From Eutreptiella sp. 'Long Island Sound 2002' (taxonomy: Eukaryota > Euglenozoa > Euglenophyceae > Eutreptiales > Eutreptiaceae): a DNA stretch of 64,000 nucleotides. The stretch covers positions 143,666,961 through 143,730,960 of the forward strand of contig OZ038382.1 of the NCBI GenBank assembly GCA_964036045.1, in the 5' to 3' direction. A model generated the notes under the pieces. That model ran no database searches. It was not told where the DNA came from and was given only the letters and a program-made list of their open reading frames with translations. Below are positions 43,131-54,715 of this stretch, one piece after another. The first letter of the stretch is position 1. Every line of letters starts with the position of its first letter. A program made the translations under genes and the position numbers.

Positions 43131-44957
43131 AATACTGTGTGCTACTGTTAGGGTTCGGAACCGGTTTTACCGAGTAATCAGAAAAAACAGTTTTTTGGCA
43201 ATAATTGAAGGTTATTTTCAAAACAACTGCCACAACCGGTTATTTTCGAGACTGATTTGAACCAATTTATTGGAATGGTTCCACATTTTTGGGGTTTTTT
43301 TTGGCAGTACATTTTGTCCAACTTTTGCACTAAACAGAGGCTTTAATAGCAATAATCGATGGCCCATGGTGAATAACCCCTTCTAATGTAGTTTTGATCA
43401 CTCCTTTCCAACTTGTATGGGCCGTCTGCTGCTGATGGCAAGATTTTGGTTGGTAAAGGGAAATCAATCAGAAAAACCGCTTACTTTGAGAACTATTATT
43501 CGGCAAAACGGGTTTTTTTTATAAAAATAATAGTTTGAAACCGGTTATTTTACAAACTACTAGGTTCAAAACCTTAGCTAATGTGCTGCTAAAACCTGGA
43601 GAGCCCCCCCCCTCCCCCACCTAATCTGCTCAAAGTGATCAAATGACGGCCTAGCAGGGCCAGGGATATACTTTTAGGACATGACTCAAAGGGCTTTGTA
43701 AAAAAAACGCCACAGAACTGGCCGGGGTCGCCAAGTTACGTCCCGGGAAAAAACATTTCCCCAAAGAAATTCGAGAACATTTTGGTAAATTTTTACAAAG
43801 TCAAGTTAACACATTGCAAAATGGTTCAAAGCTGATGGGATATGAGTGACAATCCACTAATTCGTTATGTTCTGCACAAAAGAGGCTTTCAAACAACCGG
43901 CCACGGTGGCACCAAGTTATGAATGTTTGGGGGTCGGACGCATGTGATTGTGTATGCAAGTGTGCATTTGGTGAGTTTTGTGTAGCGTTGTTCTATTGTG
44001 CCACCTATGTGGGCCTTCCGGGCCCACTTTTGATGTCAACATGTACCCTTTGATGCCCCGGGGCGTACTGACTGGTAATTGGTGATGATGCGTATGGGGG
44101 TCCCTACCCCTCACGCTAGGGTCAGGAATTTCGGTTTCAGGGGTCCAATAGGCCAGGATGACCCAGAGTACAGAAACGTCACTACCATGTCTTCCTTGGG
44201 GGATTTGATCCAGGCCAAGCCCCCCCTAAAAGCCTTTTGTTGATGTTGAGACTAACTTAATCATTTTTATCACTCTTTTGAAGTTTGAAGTACACTATCT
44301 CAAGGTAACTAGGGTTATAACCCTAGCCCCCCATGAAGGTCACCCCTACCACTCAACTGAGCGGAGGTCTCTTCCTTCATGGAGGTAATACCAAAATAAG
44401 GTAGGCACTTCATGCCTGAGGCCTTGCAGGTTAAGCCTAGTGGTCCCCCACCTCAAGACCCCTATACTGAACTGATTCTACCACTTATTGTGGTTCTACG
44501 TTTTAACTGATTTTGAATTCAGTTGCTTGGCCATGGTGGCCAAGCCATATCCTGTGTCTGGCCTAACTCTTATGCCTCAGATTCCTAACCCACTCCATTT
44601 TATCCAAAAGAGTGCACATGAAGTGCTTGGTGCTACCTTGGAGGCCTGAGTCATGCCATGTTCACATAAAAATCATTTGTTTTACCCATTTGTGATTGAA
44701 TCTTTGTACTTAAGCCTGCTTTGTCTATCTGCAGCCCTTCCGTGATACACTGGATTTCGAAACTATTCATTGATTCGATGCACATCCTGTTCTTGCTTTA
44801 CTTGCTGTTTTGGTCTTTTTTTTCAACACCAAAACTTGCAGGATTTCATCAAAGCCATTAGGGCATAACCAAGGATATCTTTCTGGTAGCAGAGGCATCC
44901 CTTGAGAACCTTTTGAACCGAGTCTGGAAAGTACACAAGCCAAACCCAGTAAACGAA
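43131..44957. other. no gene recognised; CCGGTTATTTT repeats and one 200-bp satellite copy
   Basis: At 43150-43570 the words ACCGGTTATTTT and relatives recur in loose direct and inverted positions. A diverged unit of the 200-bp satellite lies at about 43605-43750. From 43900 to 44957 sequence is mixed and probably the untranslated leader of the retroelement that follows; I could not define its LTR. Confidence 0.5.
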
Positions 44958-47162
44958 ATGTCCACACCATCAGTGCAACTGTCTTCCAGGATTTGGCCAA
45001 TTCGGAGTGTACAAGTACAACTGCGCAGCAGTGGGCCCATCTCAATGAGACAGCCCAAGCTCAGAGTTGCATCTGGGTCTCAAGAAGATCCAGGTCACAG
45101 AAGGGCGGAACAAAAAGCGCCCAGAGAAATACCGTTCACCACTGAGGCCTTAGCGGCCCGTGGTGACAGCCTGCAGCACCTCCGCAGGCGAGTTGCTGTC
45201 TCCATCTCCCGCTCAGCCTGCCCTGCATCTTCGTCTACGGCAATGGGAACCTCTGAGGAACAGGACAAACTGGGAAGGAGAATGGACGAGTACCTGCTCC
45301 ATGAAGAGTACTACAATTCTGTCCGAGGAGAAGATGGAGAGAAACCTCTCGAAGCCTTGGGGTCGCCAACACATACGCACATGGGGTCCTATTGTTACTC
45401 CGGCCCACCTACCGACCTTGCCGACACTGTATCTCTACCCAGGCGACCGAGAGGATCTGCTTGGCGTCCAGAGCTGCCAACAACCATCAGAGCCCCCGAA
45501 GTGTGTCCAGCTTACGTGGAGGATTCCCATCTCCCAGGGCCAACCTATGGTGCCCTGGACCGTACGGCCGAACTACTGACCAAGCTGCTATCCGGGTCCG
45601 AAGATCCAGATGTGACAGCCCTGTCTGAGGCTGTCAGGGCAAAATTTGGTATCACTGAACCCTTACCCAAGCCGGCTTTGGCCTCACCTTCCCTCAGATG
45701 GAGCACGCTTGCTGATGATCTCAAACGATCAAGGGTTTCCAGGTTACTACCCAAGGTCACATGCCCCAGCTGCTTTCATCCCCGTGCCAGAACAGTCCCT
45801 GTCGCTGAGCTACAGGACGTGCCCGTGACAGAGACGGAGAAAAAGGGACTAACAGCTCTGGCACCTCTCGCTTGCAGACCACCCCCCCCTTGAGACCGAA
45901 CCTCAGGGGGTGGGAAGAGTGGCAAACCAATTGCCCAGGCGAACATGCAGCTGGAGGTGCCGGAGTTCGACCCTAAAAACCTGCCCGAATGGGCAGAGCA
46001 ATTTGCTGAGGTTCTTTTACTCACCGGCGAATCTCATGTGGATGTGGCCACTAAATGTTCTCTTTTGAAACGCTCATGCAAAAGGAAATTTGTGCAAAAA
46101 CAGGTGAAGCAGATTGTAGAAACCTGTTCTACTTGGGCTGAGGTTCTCCAAAGATTGGAGAAAACTTTCCCGGTCTACGAAACAGAGCTCAGTGTTCGCA
46201 CACAGATTGAGGAGCTCCATATGCTCCCTGAATTTTCTTCCGCTGCGCGAGTCTCTGAATATGTGTGCGACCTGGAATATCTATTCTCACAAATGATTGT
46301 TGGTGGCTATGGACCCACGGAATCCCACCTGTGGCTGGTGAAAGAAATGCCTACACGTACGTGGGACCATTGCCGCTCCACCTCAGAGAGGAAGAGTCGG
46401 ACCCATACGTACGATGCTCTTGTGGACCTGCTCATCGAACTGGCCCTAGAGAGGGAGAACCACTCCCATATGGAAAAATTCCTCACGAGACACCTGGGTA
46501 GAGGTGCCAACCCTACCCCTGAACGTGGCGAAGGAGAAGAGCCTAAAAATCCCACTAACGGCAACAAGGGTGGTGGTAAAGGGGGGGGTAACCTGCGTGC
46601 CATGAGTGAGGTTAAACCTGAAGCCGGTGCACCCACACTCTTCTACTGTAAAGCTTTCAATGACAAGGGAGGACCCTGTCATGCCCCTGACTGCGACCAT
46701 CGCACTGGTTGTGTGCTGCAACTGAAAAGACAGCAGTCCACTAAAGATGGGAAAACAGTGACCCATCAGGATCATTTCCGGTGTACCATCACCTGTGGGT
46801 ACTGTGGCAAACGTCTTCACTACGAGGACAAATGTCAGATCAAAAAACGTGAGAGTGACCAACACGAACGGCAGGAGGCTGAACGCCAGAAAGCCCAAAC
46901 AGCCACCAGAACTCCCCAGAAAGGGGACAGGGGTGGTAAAGGAGGAGGCAAGGGGGGTGGCAAGGGTAGAACCCCCCACCCCCAGAGGGGCTCATCAGCG
47001 CCCGCTACTTCTCCCTCTCCTGCCGCTGCTGACCCCAAGAAAAGCCCACAGGGGGATACCGCCTCCCCTGAGGGGTCCAAATCCAAGAAGAGCCGACTGG
47101 CCTGGATGGCTCAGTCTCTCGTGGCTGCTGTGGTTGATATGAAATTCCCTGCTGAGGAGTAG
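44958..47162 (+). pseudogene. retroelement 2 Gag polyprotein with CCHC knuckle
   Basis: ATG 44958 opens MSTPSVQLSSRIWPIRS, and the frame runs to TAG 47160-47162 with one internal TGA at 45894. The second part has the capsid-like segment PEFDPKNLPEWAEQFAEVL, a helical region (QVKQIVETCSTWAEVLQR), Gly/Lys-rich linkers, and CGYCGKRLHYEDKC, a C-x2-C-x4-H-x4-C zinc knuckle that would bind element RNA. Length (about 730 codons) is large for Gag because of an N-terminal extension. The family resembles Gag proteins I associate with dinoflagellate Ty3-like elements, from memory. The frame is otherwise intact over its whole length. Confidence 0.85.
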
Positions 47163-48026
47163 GGGGACGGCTCTGAAGAAGATGACTCGGTTTTCTGGAT
47201 CCTCGTGAAAGTCGGGGATCACGTTTTTCAGGCAGTCCCTGACACCGGCGCAACACTCTCTGTACTGGCCCGGTTTCTGCTAAAGACTTTCAAGAAAACT
47301 AAGACAGTCGCCATAAGAGTAGGGGATGGGCGGACCATATATTTCTTGGGGGGTGTCGATGTTTCCATTTGTCTTGGCAACGAAACTGTGACGCAATCCT
47401 GCAGAGTTTTGGACACTGACGCCTTTGACATCGTCATTGGCAACAACTTCCTGCCAAGAGACCCCCAGGTTAAAATGTTGTCTCTCCAACGCCCCTATTC
47501 TCTACACTGCAACTTTGGCAGTGGGCTCTTCTTCGTATCTTTGGAGCTGTCAGGACGAAAAGAGTCTGGGCTGCGCTACGCAGCAAAGACTAACTATCGT
47601 GCTGAAAACTACCAATTGGCCCGTCACGTTCTTGAAAATGGACTGGCGGCCTTGCACGTATCCCTGAATGAGATCCAGGTTGAATTGTTTGCGAGCCAAC
47701 AACTGCACATCATGCAGTTGTATTGCTCGAAACATATGAACAACGCTTTCCGTTTCTTAGGGAAAGCAATGGGCCTAGCGTATGCTAACCCTCCCTTCCC
47801 CCTGCTCGCGAAGGTTCTGAGAAGAATCGCTTATGAAGGAGGAAGGGTTGTCATTTGTACCCCTGACTGGAGTTGTTCTGGTGATCACGCTTATTGGCGC
47901 CAACTGCTGGACCAAATGACTGTGGGAAGAGTGCAACTCCCCGACGCTCCCATCTATGTGCATGAGGATTCAGACGCAGCGATGCAGGCCCCTGAATGGG
48001 CCAGTATCTTATCCATTGTCGATTGA
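47163..48026 (+). pseudogene. retroelement 2 protease plus DIRS-like NPPF domain
   Basis: In the same frame as Gag, directly after its TAG: FQAVPDTGATLSVLA (catalytic D-T-G) and FDIVIGNNFLPRD mark a retropepsin-like protease. About 130 residues on, IQVELFASQQLHIMQLYCSK, GLAYANPPFPLLAKVLRRI and VVICTPDWSCSGDHAYW follow the block order I know from the region after RNase H in DIRS-type elements, with an NPPF word reminiscent of N6-adenine methyltransferase motif IV. In this element it lies between protease and RT. The frame ends at TGA 48024, followed in frame by more coding sequence. Confidence 0.75.
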
Positions 48027-49180
48027 TCCCTCAACCCTGTACCCCTGTGTGATCTGGACGAGGTGCTACTGAAAGAGATCATGGCCAAAAATCGTGGCTT
48101 GACCCTTTTTGATCTCAAAAAACGATCTCCTGAGCACCTTTCAGGCACAGTTACAGGGTGTGAATTCCATGATGACGATCTGGAACCTGCCGCTGTGAAG
48201 GGGGATGCGGACGACCAACTGTCTGAAATCGCCAGCCCTGTTCCCTTCGGTGATCCCAGCTGTGTTGAACCCAAACACAGTGCCTTGCTGGCCCAGCTGT
48301 TGCTGGAAGAGGCAGACCTGGAGTCAACCTCAGAACCAACTTCCCCTGTTGGGAAACCTGTGCTGCACATGCAGCATACTTGCTCAGGTGAACCCGTGGC
48401 TCAGAGTCCTGACGCTCTAGCATGGCCTGCTTCTAATAACATGCCACCGTCAGAGCATGACACTCAGGAACTCTGACCCCTGTTGTACCTGAGGGCCGAA
48501 GGTATTGAGCGCCAGGAACGGATTCAATACCTCAGACAGACCTGGAAATCCTCCATCTGGTCTGAGGAGGACGATGAGTCCTACACGCTACCTCACCCTG
48601 AGATACCCCTAGTGTATTCTCTGTACTATGGGCAACAACATTCCCCTGAGTGGGATGATGGCTCGGTACCTGCTGAAACTGCTGATCGGCAGAAAATGAA
48701 TGAGCGTGGTAAGAGCAACCTCCATGCTGAGGAGGACTTCAGGGAGAAAATCGAGAGTCTGAACGTTGACCCCCGACTGAAGAAACTGCCCCTGACCTAT
48801 GAAAAGGTGTTCGGTGCCCTGCCGCCTCCCCCTTCCTGCAAAAACCTGATCCACATGGACCTGAAACTGAAACTTGAAGTTGAGAAGATGCGAGTGAGAC
48901 ATCGTCCCTATCCCGCTCCTCAGGAACAGGTTGAGGAAATCGAGCGCCAGATCCAGGAAGGCATAGATGCTTGCCTTGTGGAAGAATATAAGAAGGGGGA
49001 CTACCCCCATCATTGCAGTCCCTGCTTCCTGGTTGCTGAAACTGGATGGACTGCCCTGCGACTGGGTGTTGACTATGGTGAAGTCAACAAGAAAACCCAA
49101 AAACATTCAGAGAGTATTCCCAACATGGAAAACACCGTGGAGCGTATTGCCAAATGCCTGTACAAAACCGAAATGGCGCG
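48027..49180 (+). pseudogene. retroelement 2 pol linker and RT N-terminal part, truncated
   Basis: Still the same frame, with one TGA at 48474. After an acidic linker, RT begins: ACLVEEYKKGDYPHHCSPCF, TALRLGVDYGEVNKKT and IPNMENTVERIAKCLYKTEM. This is the finger region and the lead-in to the first catalytic Asp block. At that point the 65-bp minisatellite starts and no palm domain (Y/F-x-DD) follows, so RT is cut before its active site. Integrase is absent from the window. Confidence 0.8.
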
Positions 49181-50445
49181 TTGTTTTGCTTGTGCGGTGT
49201 CCTGGGCCACTTGGCTCCTGTTCGTCGGTCTGCTCGCTCGGTGTGTTGTGTTGCGTGAGCGGTGTCCTGGGCCACTTGGCTCCTGTTCACCGGTGTGCCC
49301 GCTCGGTGCGTTGCTTTGTGTGTGCGGTGTCCTGGGCCACTTCGCTCCTGTTCACTGGTGTGCCCGCTCGGTGCGTTGCTTTGCGTGTGTGGTATCCTGG
49401 GCCACTTGGCTCCTGTTCACCGGTCCGCCCGCTTGGTGCGTTGTGTTGCGTGTGCCGTGTCCCACGCCACTTGGCTCCTGTTCACCGGTGTGCCCGCGTG
49501 GTGTGTTGCTTTGCGTGTGCGGTGTCCTGGGCCACTTGGCTCCTGTTCACCGGTGTGCCCGCTCGGTGCGTTGCTTTGTGTGTGCGGTGTCCTGGGCCCC
49601 TTGGCTCCTGTTCACCGGTGTGCCGGCTCGGTGTGTTGCTTTGCGTGTGTGGTGTCCTGGGCGACTTGGCTCCTGTTCACCGGTGTGCCCGCTTGGTGCG
49701 TTGTGTTGCGTGTGCGGTGTCCCAGGCCACTTGGCTCGTGTTCACCGGTGTGCCCGCGTGGTTTGTTGTGTTGCGTGTGCGGTGTCCCAGGCCACTTGGC
49801 TCCTGTTCACCGGTGTGACCGCTTGGTTTGTTTTGTTGCGTGTGCGGTGTCCTGGGCCACTTGGCTCCTGTTCCGCGGTGTTCCCGCTCGGTGCATTGCT
49901 TTGCGTGTGTGGTTTCCTGGGCGACTTGGCTCCTGTTCACCGGTGTGCCCGCTCGGTGTGTTGTGTTGCGCGTGCGGTGTCCTTGGCCACTTGGCTCCTG
50001 TTCACCGGTGTCCCCGCTCGCTGCGTTGCTTTGTGTGTGCGGTGTCCTGGGCCACTTCGCTCCTGTTCACCGGTGTGCCCGCTTGGGTGCGTTGCTTTGC
50101 GTGTGTGCTATCCTTGGCCACTTGGCTCCTGTTCACCGGTGTGCCCGCTTGGTGCGTTGTGTTGCGTGTGCGGTGTCCCGGGCCACTTGGCTCCTGTTCA
50201 CCGGTGTGTCCGCGTGATTTGTTGTGTTGCGTGTGCGGTGTCCTGGGCCACTCGGCTCCTGTTCACCGGTGTGACCGCTCGGTGCCTTGCTTTGTGTGTG
50301 CGGTGTCCTGGGCCACTTCGCTCCTGTTCACCGGTGTGCCCGCTCGGTGCGTTGCTTTGCGTGTGTGGTATCCTGGGCCACTTGGCTCCTGTTCACCGGT
50401 GTGCCCGCTTGGTGCGTTGTGTTGCGTGTGCGGTGTCCCGGGCAA
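49181..50445. repeat. 65-bp minisatellite, array 1, about 19 copies
   Basis: CTTGGCTCCTGTTCACCGGT recurs every 65 bp (49213, 49278, 49343, 49408 and onward) with CGGTGTCC(T/C)GGGCCA and GTGCCCGCT(C/T)GG(T)GTG parts. Because 65 is not a multiple of 3, each translation cycles through all frames. Two plus-strand frames stay open for over 1.2 kb; these ORFs are not taken as genes. It abuts the truncated RT on the left. Confidence 0.93.
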
Positions 50446-50869
50446 CTTTTTAAGACGTCACAAATCCCTCAGTGCGGAGCCAGTGATACTATCATACAAA
50501 GCCAGAAGCTAATGTACAAAGTCATGGACTCGCATAACCCACGGGCCCCAAAGGCGCCCAGCGGTGTCATGTCGGAGCGGCGGCGGTAACCGAGGGGCAT
50601 TGGGGACCCGCTGGCAGGCGTAGGGATGAGTAATTGAGGGCAGCACGACTTCTGAGCCGCGCAGCTTGCATTGCATGCACCGAATACGTATGACATACGG
50701 AGGGAGGCACATAGGAGCGGTAAGGGTGCGGACACAGGGAGCGATGCATGGAACCAGCAGGGCGCCGTAGGCGCCACAGACGAAGTAAAAGACTTGAGGG
50801 AATGATGTGAGGCAAGTGAGTGAGTCAAGGCGCTGCCTATAGCGTCTTAATTGTCGGGAGTTCCAAGGT
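50446..50869. other. no gene recognised
   Basis: Unique-looking GC-balanced sequence between two tandem arrays. The right RT remainder is not found here. Confidence 0.5.
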
Positions 50870-52395
50870 GAAAAGGGGGGGGATAAACGGAAGTTCTGTC
50901 GGTCTGGACCCTGAAAAAACGCATTTTGGGGTGTCCCAGCGCTTGGTTGATGAGAATTGAGCTGATAATTGAATTCAGCACCCCCGAATTAGGGGGGCCG
51001 GATACCTGAAGTGCCCTGCCGGGCTCACGAGATGAAAGAACCCATTTTTGGCACCGTTTGAGGGGGGTGGATAAACGGAAATTCTGTCGGTCTGGACCCT
51101 GAAAAACGCCCTTTGGGATGTCCCAGCGCTTGGTTGATGAGAATGAGCCTCATAATTAAATTCAGCACCCCCAAATTAAGGGGGGTGGGTACCTAAAGTG
51201 CCCTCCCGGGCTCACGAGGTGAAAAAACCAATTGTCGGCACCGTTTGGGGGGGGCGGGCGTGGAGAAACGGAAATTCTGTCGGTCTGGACCCTGAAAAAC
51301 GCATTTTGGGATGTCCCAGCGCTTGGTTGATGAGAACTAGGCTGATAATTGGACTCAGCACCCCGAAATTAGGGGGGATGGGTACCTGAAGTGCCCTCCT
51401 GGGCTCACGAGATGAAAGAACCAATTTTTGGCACCGTTTTGGAGGGGGGGTGGATAAACGGAAGTTCTGTCGCTCTGGACCCTGAAAAATGCTTTTTGGG
51501 ATGTCCCAGCGCTTGGTTGATGAGAATGAGCTTCATAATTAAATTCAGCACCCCCAAATTAGGGGGGGTGGGCACCTGAAGTGCCCTGCCGGGCTCACGA
51601 GGTGAAAAAACCCATTTTCAGCACCGTTTGGGGTAGGGGTGGACAAACGGGAATTCTGTCGGTCTGGACCCTGAAAAACGCATTTTCGGATGTCCCAGCG
51701 CTTTGTTGATGAAAACTAGGCTGATAATTGGACTCAGCACCCTCAAATTAGGGGGGATGGGTACCTAAAGTGCCCTCCCGGGCTCACGAGGTGAAAGAAC
51801 CCATTTTCAGCACCGTTTTGGGGGGGGGGGGTGGATAAACGGAAATTCTGTCGGTCTGGACCCAGAAAAATACATTTTGGGATGTCCCCGCGCTTGGTTG
51901 ATGAGAATAAGGCTGATAATTGAACTCAGCAACCCCAAATTAGGGGGGGTGGGTGCCTGAAGTGCCCTCCCGGGCTCACAGGGTGAGAGAACCCATTTTC
52001 GGCACCGTTTGGGGGGGGGGGTGGATGAACGGAAATTCTGTCAGTCTGGACCCTGAAAAACGCATTTTGGGATGTCCCAGCGCCTGGTTGATGGGAATCA
52101 GCCTCAGAAATGAATTCTGCATCCCCAAATTAGGGGGGGTGGGTACCTGAAGTGCCTTACCGGGCTCACGAGGTGAAAAAACCCATTTTCGGCACCGTTT
52201 TGGGGGGGGGGGGCAAGCGGAAATTCTGTCGGTTTGAACCCTGAAAAACGCATTTTGGGATGTCCCAGCGCTTGGTTGATGAGACTTAGGCTGATAATTG
52301 AACTGAGCACCCCCAAATTAGGGGGGGTGGGTGCCTGAAGTGCCCTCCCGGGCTCACGAGATGAAAGAACCCATTTTCGGCACCGTTTCGGGGGG
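50870..52395. repeat. 190-bp satellite, 8 copies
   Basis: CTGTCGGTCTGGACCCTGAA recurs at 50901, 51089, 51282, 51472, 51661, 51853, 52043 and 52231 (periods 188-193). Each unit contains GGCACCGTTT before a G6-12 run and CAGCACCCCCAAATTAGGGG. Variation in G-run length explains most of the length differences. Confidence 0.95.
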
Positions 52396-53640
52396 TTGGG
52401 TTGGGTTGGGTTGGGTCAAGGCGTCGCCTGGTCGCCTACCCACGGTCCGCGCCGCCTTCCCTGCGGGACCCGACTGGGCGGCCGTACCCGGGTGTCCGGT
52501 CACAAGGCCTACCGGACTGTTGACCGCCCCCAGACCCCGCGGTGGCGCTCGCGGGCGGGAGATGCCGCCGTGCCTGTGTGTATGTGCCCTTGTGTGTCTG
52601 AGGGGGGGGGGGGAGGGCTGTGGCACACCTGCTTGCTCCATTGTTGTTCGGCGTTGGCGCGGGGAAGTGTGTGCCTGGTGCTCCAGGCCCCGGCAGGGAG
52701 GCTGGAGAGCCTGACGCTGAGCCCGCCGGGGGAGATGTGGGCCTGGGCTCGCAACCTCCACGTCACAAGGACATGCTACCCAACCACTCCACGACTGCCT
52801 ATTGGCACGGGAAGGCGGTGGTACGTGGCACGACTGGGGTCAGACCCGCACTCCTTGACTGCCTTAGGCACAGGTGGTGCTGCCTCGCGGGCTGGGTCCG
52901 GCTCCCACGGCCGAGGGCGTACCCTGGGCAGATGGAGGGGCACCAGGGCACGGAGTGTGCTTCCCTGCCCTGGGTGCCACCAGTGCTGGCTGCACTGGCT
53001 GCGGCGCTACAGCCCGCGTAGACGAGGGGGCCCAGAGGGCACCACACCCGAATGGCCTCTCCGTTGAGGAAGGGGGGGGGGGGCAGGGGTCGGCTGGTGG
53101 CTGTCTGGCCTCCAGGGGTCACCCACAACTGCACTGGAGTGCACGGGGCTGTGCTGGCCTAGGCGTCTGTGATGAAGTTGGAGGGGCACGTGCACACCTG
53201 GAGGTTCCCTGGGCAGGCCGCTCAAGGGATACCCACAGCGGTCAAGCTGTGAGCCCTTCACAGCCTCCACTTTTAGGCCCTGAGGGCGCCGACTCCGTGC
53301 ACCCCTCCCGTCGGGGGCGCAGGCTGGGGGGGGGGGGGGTAGGGTGGTGGATGGGTCTACCTGTTCACTTGTGTGGGAGAGGAGGACCACCTGCTGGGTT
53401 ACCATGCGGGTCCCAGATCCCAACATACTTGTCGCTCGGAGTCCGCTCCCTGAGGGACCTCGATCACCATGTGACGGCCTGCAGTGAGGGTGCGAGGGCA
53501 TGCGGGGGGGGGGGGGGGGGTGCTGGGCCTGCTTTCGGTCCGGCCCCATTTCTGTTGGGGGGGGTGGGGGCAGCAAAAGGTCTGCTCCCCTGTTTCCTGG
53601 TCCCCAAGAGGAACCAGCCCACGGCCTGCACCCTCGCTTT
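52396..53640. other. GC-rich island inside the 190-bp satellite
   Basis: Starts with five TTGGG repeats (52393-52418) and continues for 1.25 kb of GC-rich sequence with G10-16 runs near 52600, 53080, 53330 and 53505. Long ORFs (up to 286 codons) occur in several frames on both strands because stop codons are rare at this composition; none has a motif. The satellite resumes at 53640 within GACACCGTTTGGGG. Confidence 0.6.
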
Positions 53641-54048
53641 GTGGTGGCTGAAATTTGGGCCGACACCGTTTGGGGGGGGGGGGCGTGGACAAACGGAAAT
53701 TCTGTCGGTCTGGACCCTGAAAAACGCATTTTGAGATGTCCCAGCGCCTGGTAGATAAGAATTAGCCTCATAATTGAATTCAGCACCCCCAATTTAGGGG
53801 GGTTGGGTACTTGAAGTGCCCTACCGGGCTCACGAGGTGAAAAAACCGATTTTCAGCACCGTTTGGGGGGGGGGGGGGGGGCAAACGGAAATTCTGTCGG
53901 TCTGGACCCGGAGAAATGCATTTTGGGATGTCCCAGCGCTTGGTTGATGAGAATGAGGCTGATAATTGAACTCAGCACTCCCAAAGTAGGGGGGGTGGGT
54001 ACCTGAAGTGCCCTCCCGGGCTCACGAGGTTTGGTACCCGGGGGGGGG
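53641..54048. repeat. 190-bp satellite, 2 more copies
   Basis: CTGTCGGTCTGGACCC at 53705 and 53896 (period about 192), with the CCCCCAATTTAGGGGGG and TCCCAAAGTAGGGGGG cores. Same family and orientation as 50870-52395. Confidence 0.93.
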
Positions 54049-54715
54049 GGGGTTGAGGTCACATCAAATTCAGTTCGTTATGCTTCACGAACAAATGTAG
54101 CTGCTTGGAAGGGCGGTTGAAGGATGCGTGAATGACGTATGTATGTTGTCAACTGGCTGACTGATTGACCGAGTAGTAGGCAAAATTAGAGTGAGGATGC
54201 TTGATTTTTAAGTGGATGCCCGCGGAAAGTGGTGGAGGACTCGAGGCGGTCGGTGGGGACGGCTGGAAAGAGGTGCACGTTGTAGCCCCATATTCGAAGT
54301 TGTGTCGAGCTGCGTAGCGTAGTGCTGAACGTCTTGGTACCCGCTGAAAGGTGGCGGAGAATTCGAGGTGGTCGGTGGGAACGCCTATGATGGGGTGGAC
54401 GATGTAGCCCCGTTTGGTCGAAGCTGTGCCGCTGTCGTAGTGCTGCGTGAAGTGGCCTGTAGGAGATCCTGCGGAGGAGGGAAGGACGCGGACGGGGAGG
54501 GGTCTGGGAATGGTGCTGACGGGCCCGAGATAAGAAGCGGCTAATCGCCAGGCTGACGCCTCCGACCGTCTTTTCGGGCGGGCTTACGTGGGAGTACTGT
54601 TTGGCAGGGGCGGCTAAACGCCAGGCTGTCGCCTCCGCCTGTCACTTCAGGCGGGCCAGAGTGGGCGGCTTAGTAGCCAGAGCGTCTCCAGCGGTCGTTT
54701 CCGCTGGGCCCAGGT
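54049..54715. repeat. short direct duplications (121 bp x2; about 70 bp x3)
   Basis: CCCGC(G/T)GAAAG(T)GGTGG with GGTCGGTGGG(G/A)ACG appears at 54219 and 54340 (121 bp apart). CGGCTAA(T/A)CGCCAGGCTG(A/T)CGCC-type blocks occur at 54538, 54609 and, diverged, 54667. No gene. Confidence 0.7.

Noticed and set aside
48483-50512. Long ORFs (656 and 416 codons) with repeated Cys-Val-Arg-Cys-Pro peptides
   Set aside because: Only the first 230 codons are retroelement pol; the rest is the 65-bp minisatellite read through. A 65-bp unit open in several frames is a composition effect.
52393-52418. TTGGG repeats as a telomere
   Set aside because: Only five units, flanked by satellite on one side and GC-rich DNA on the other; common algal telomeres use other repeats.
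52396-53792. ORFs of 223-286 codons in the GC-rich island
   Set aside because: Overlap in several frames and both strands, run into satellite sequence, no motif.
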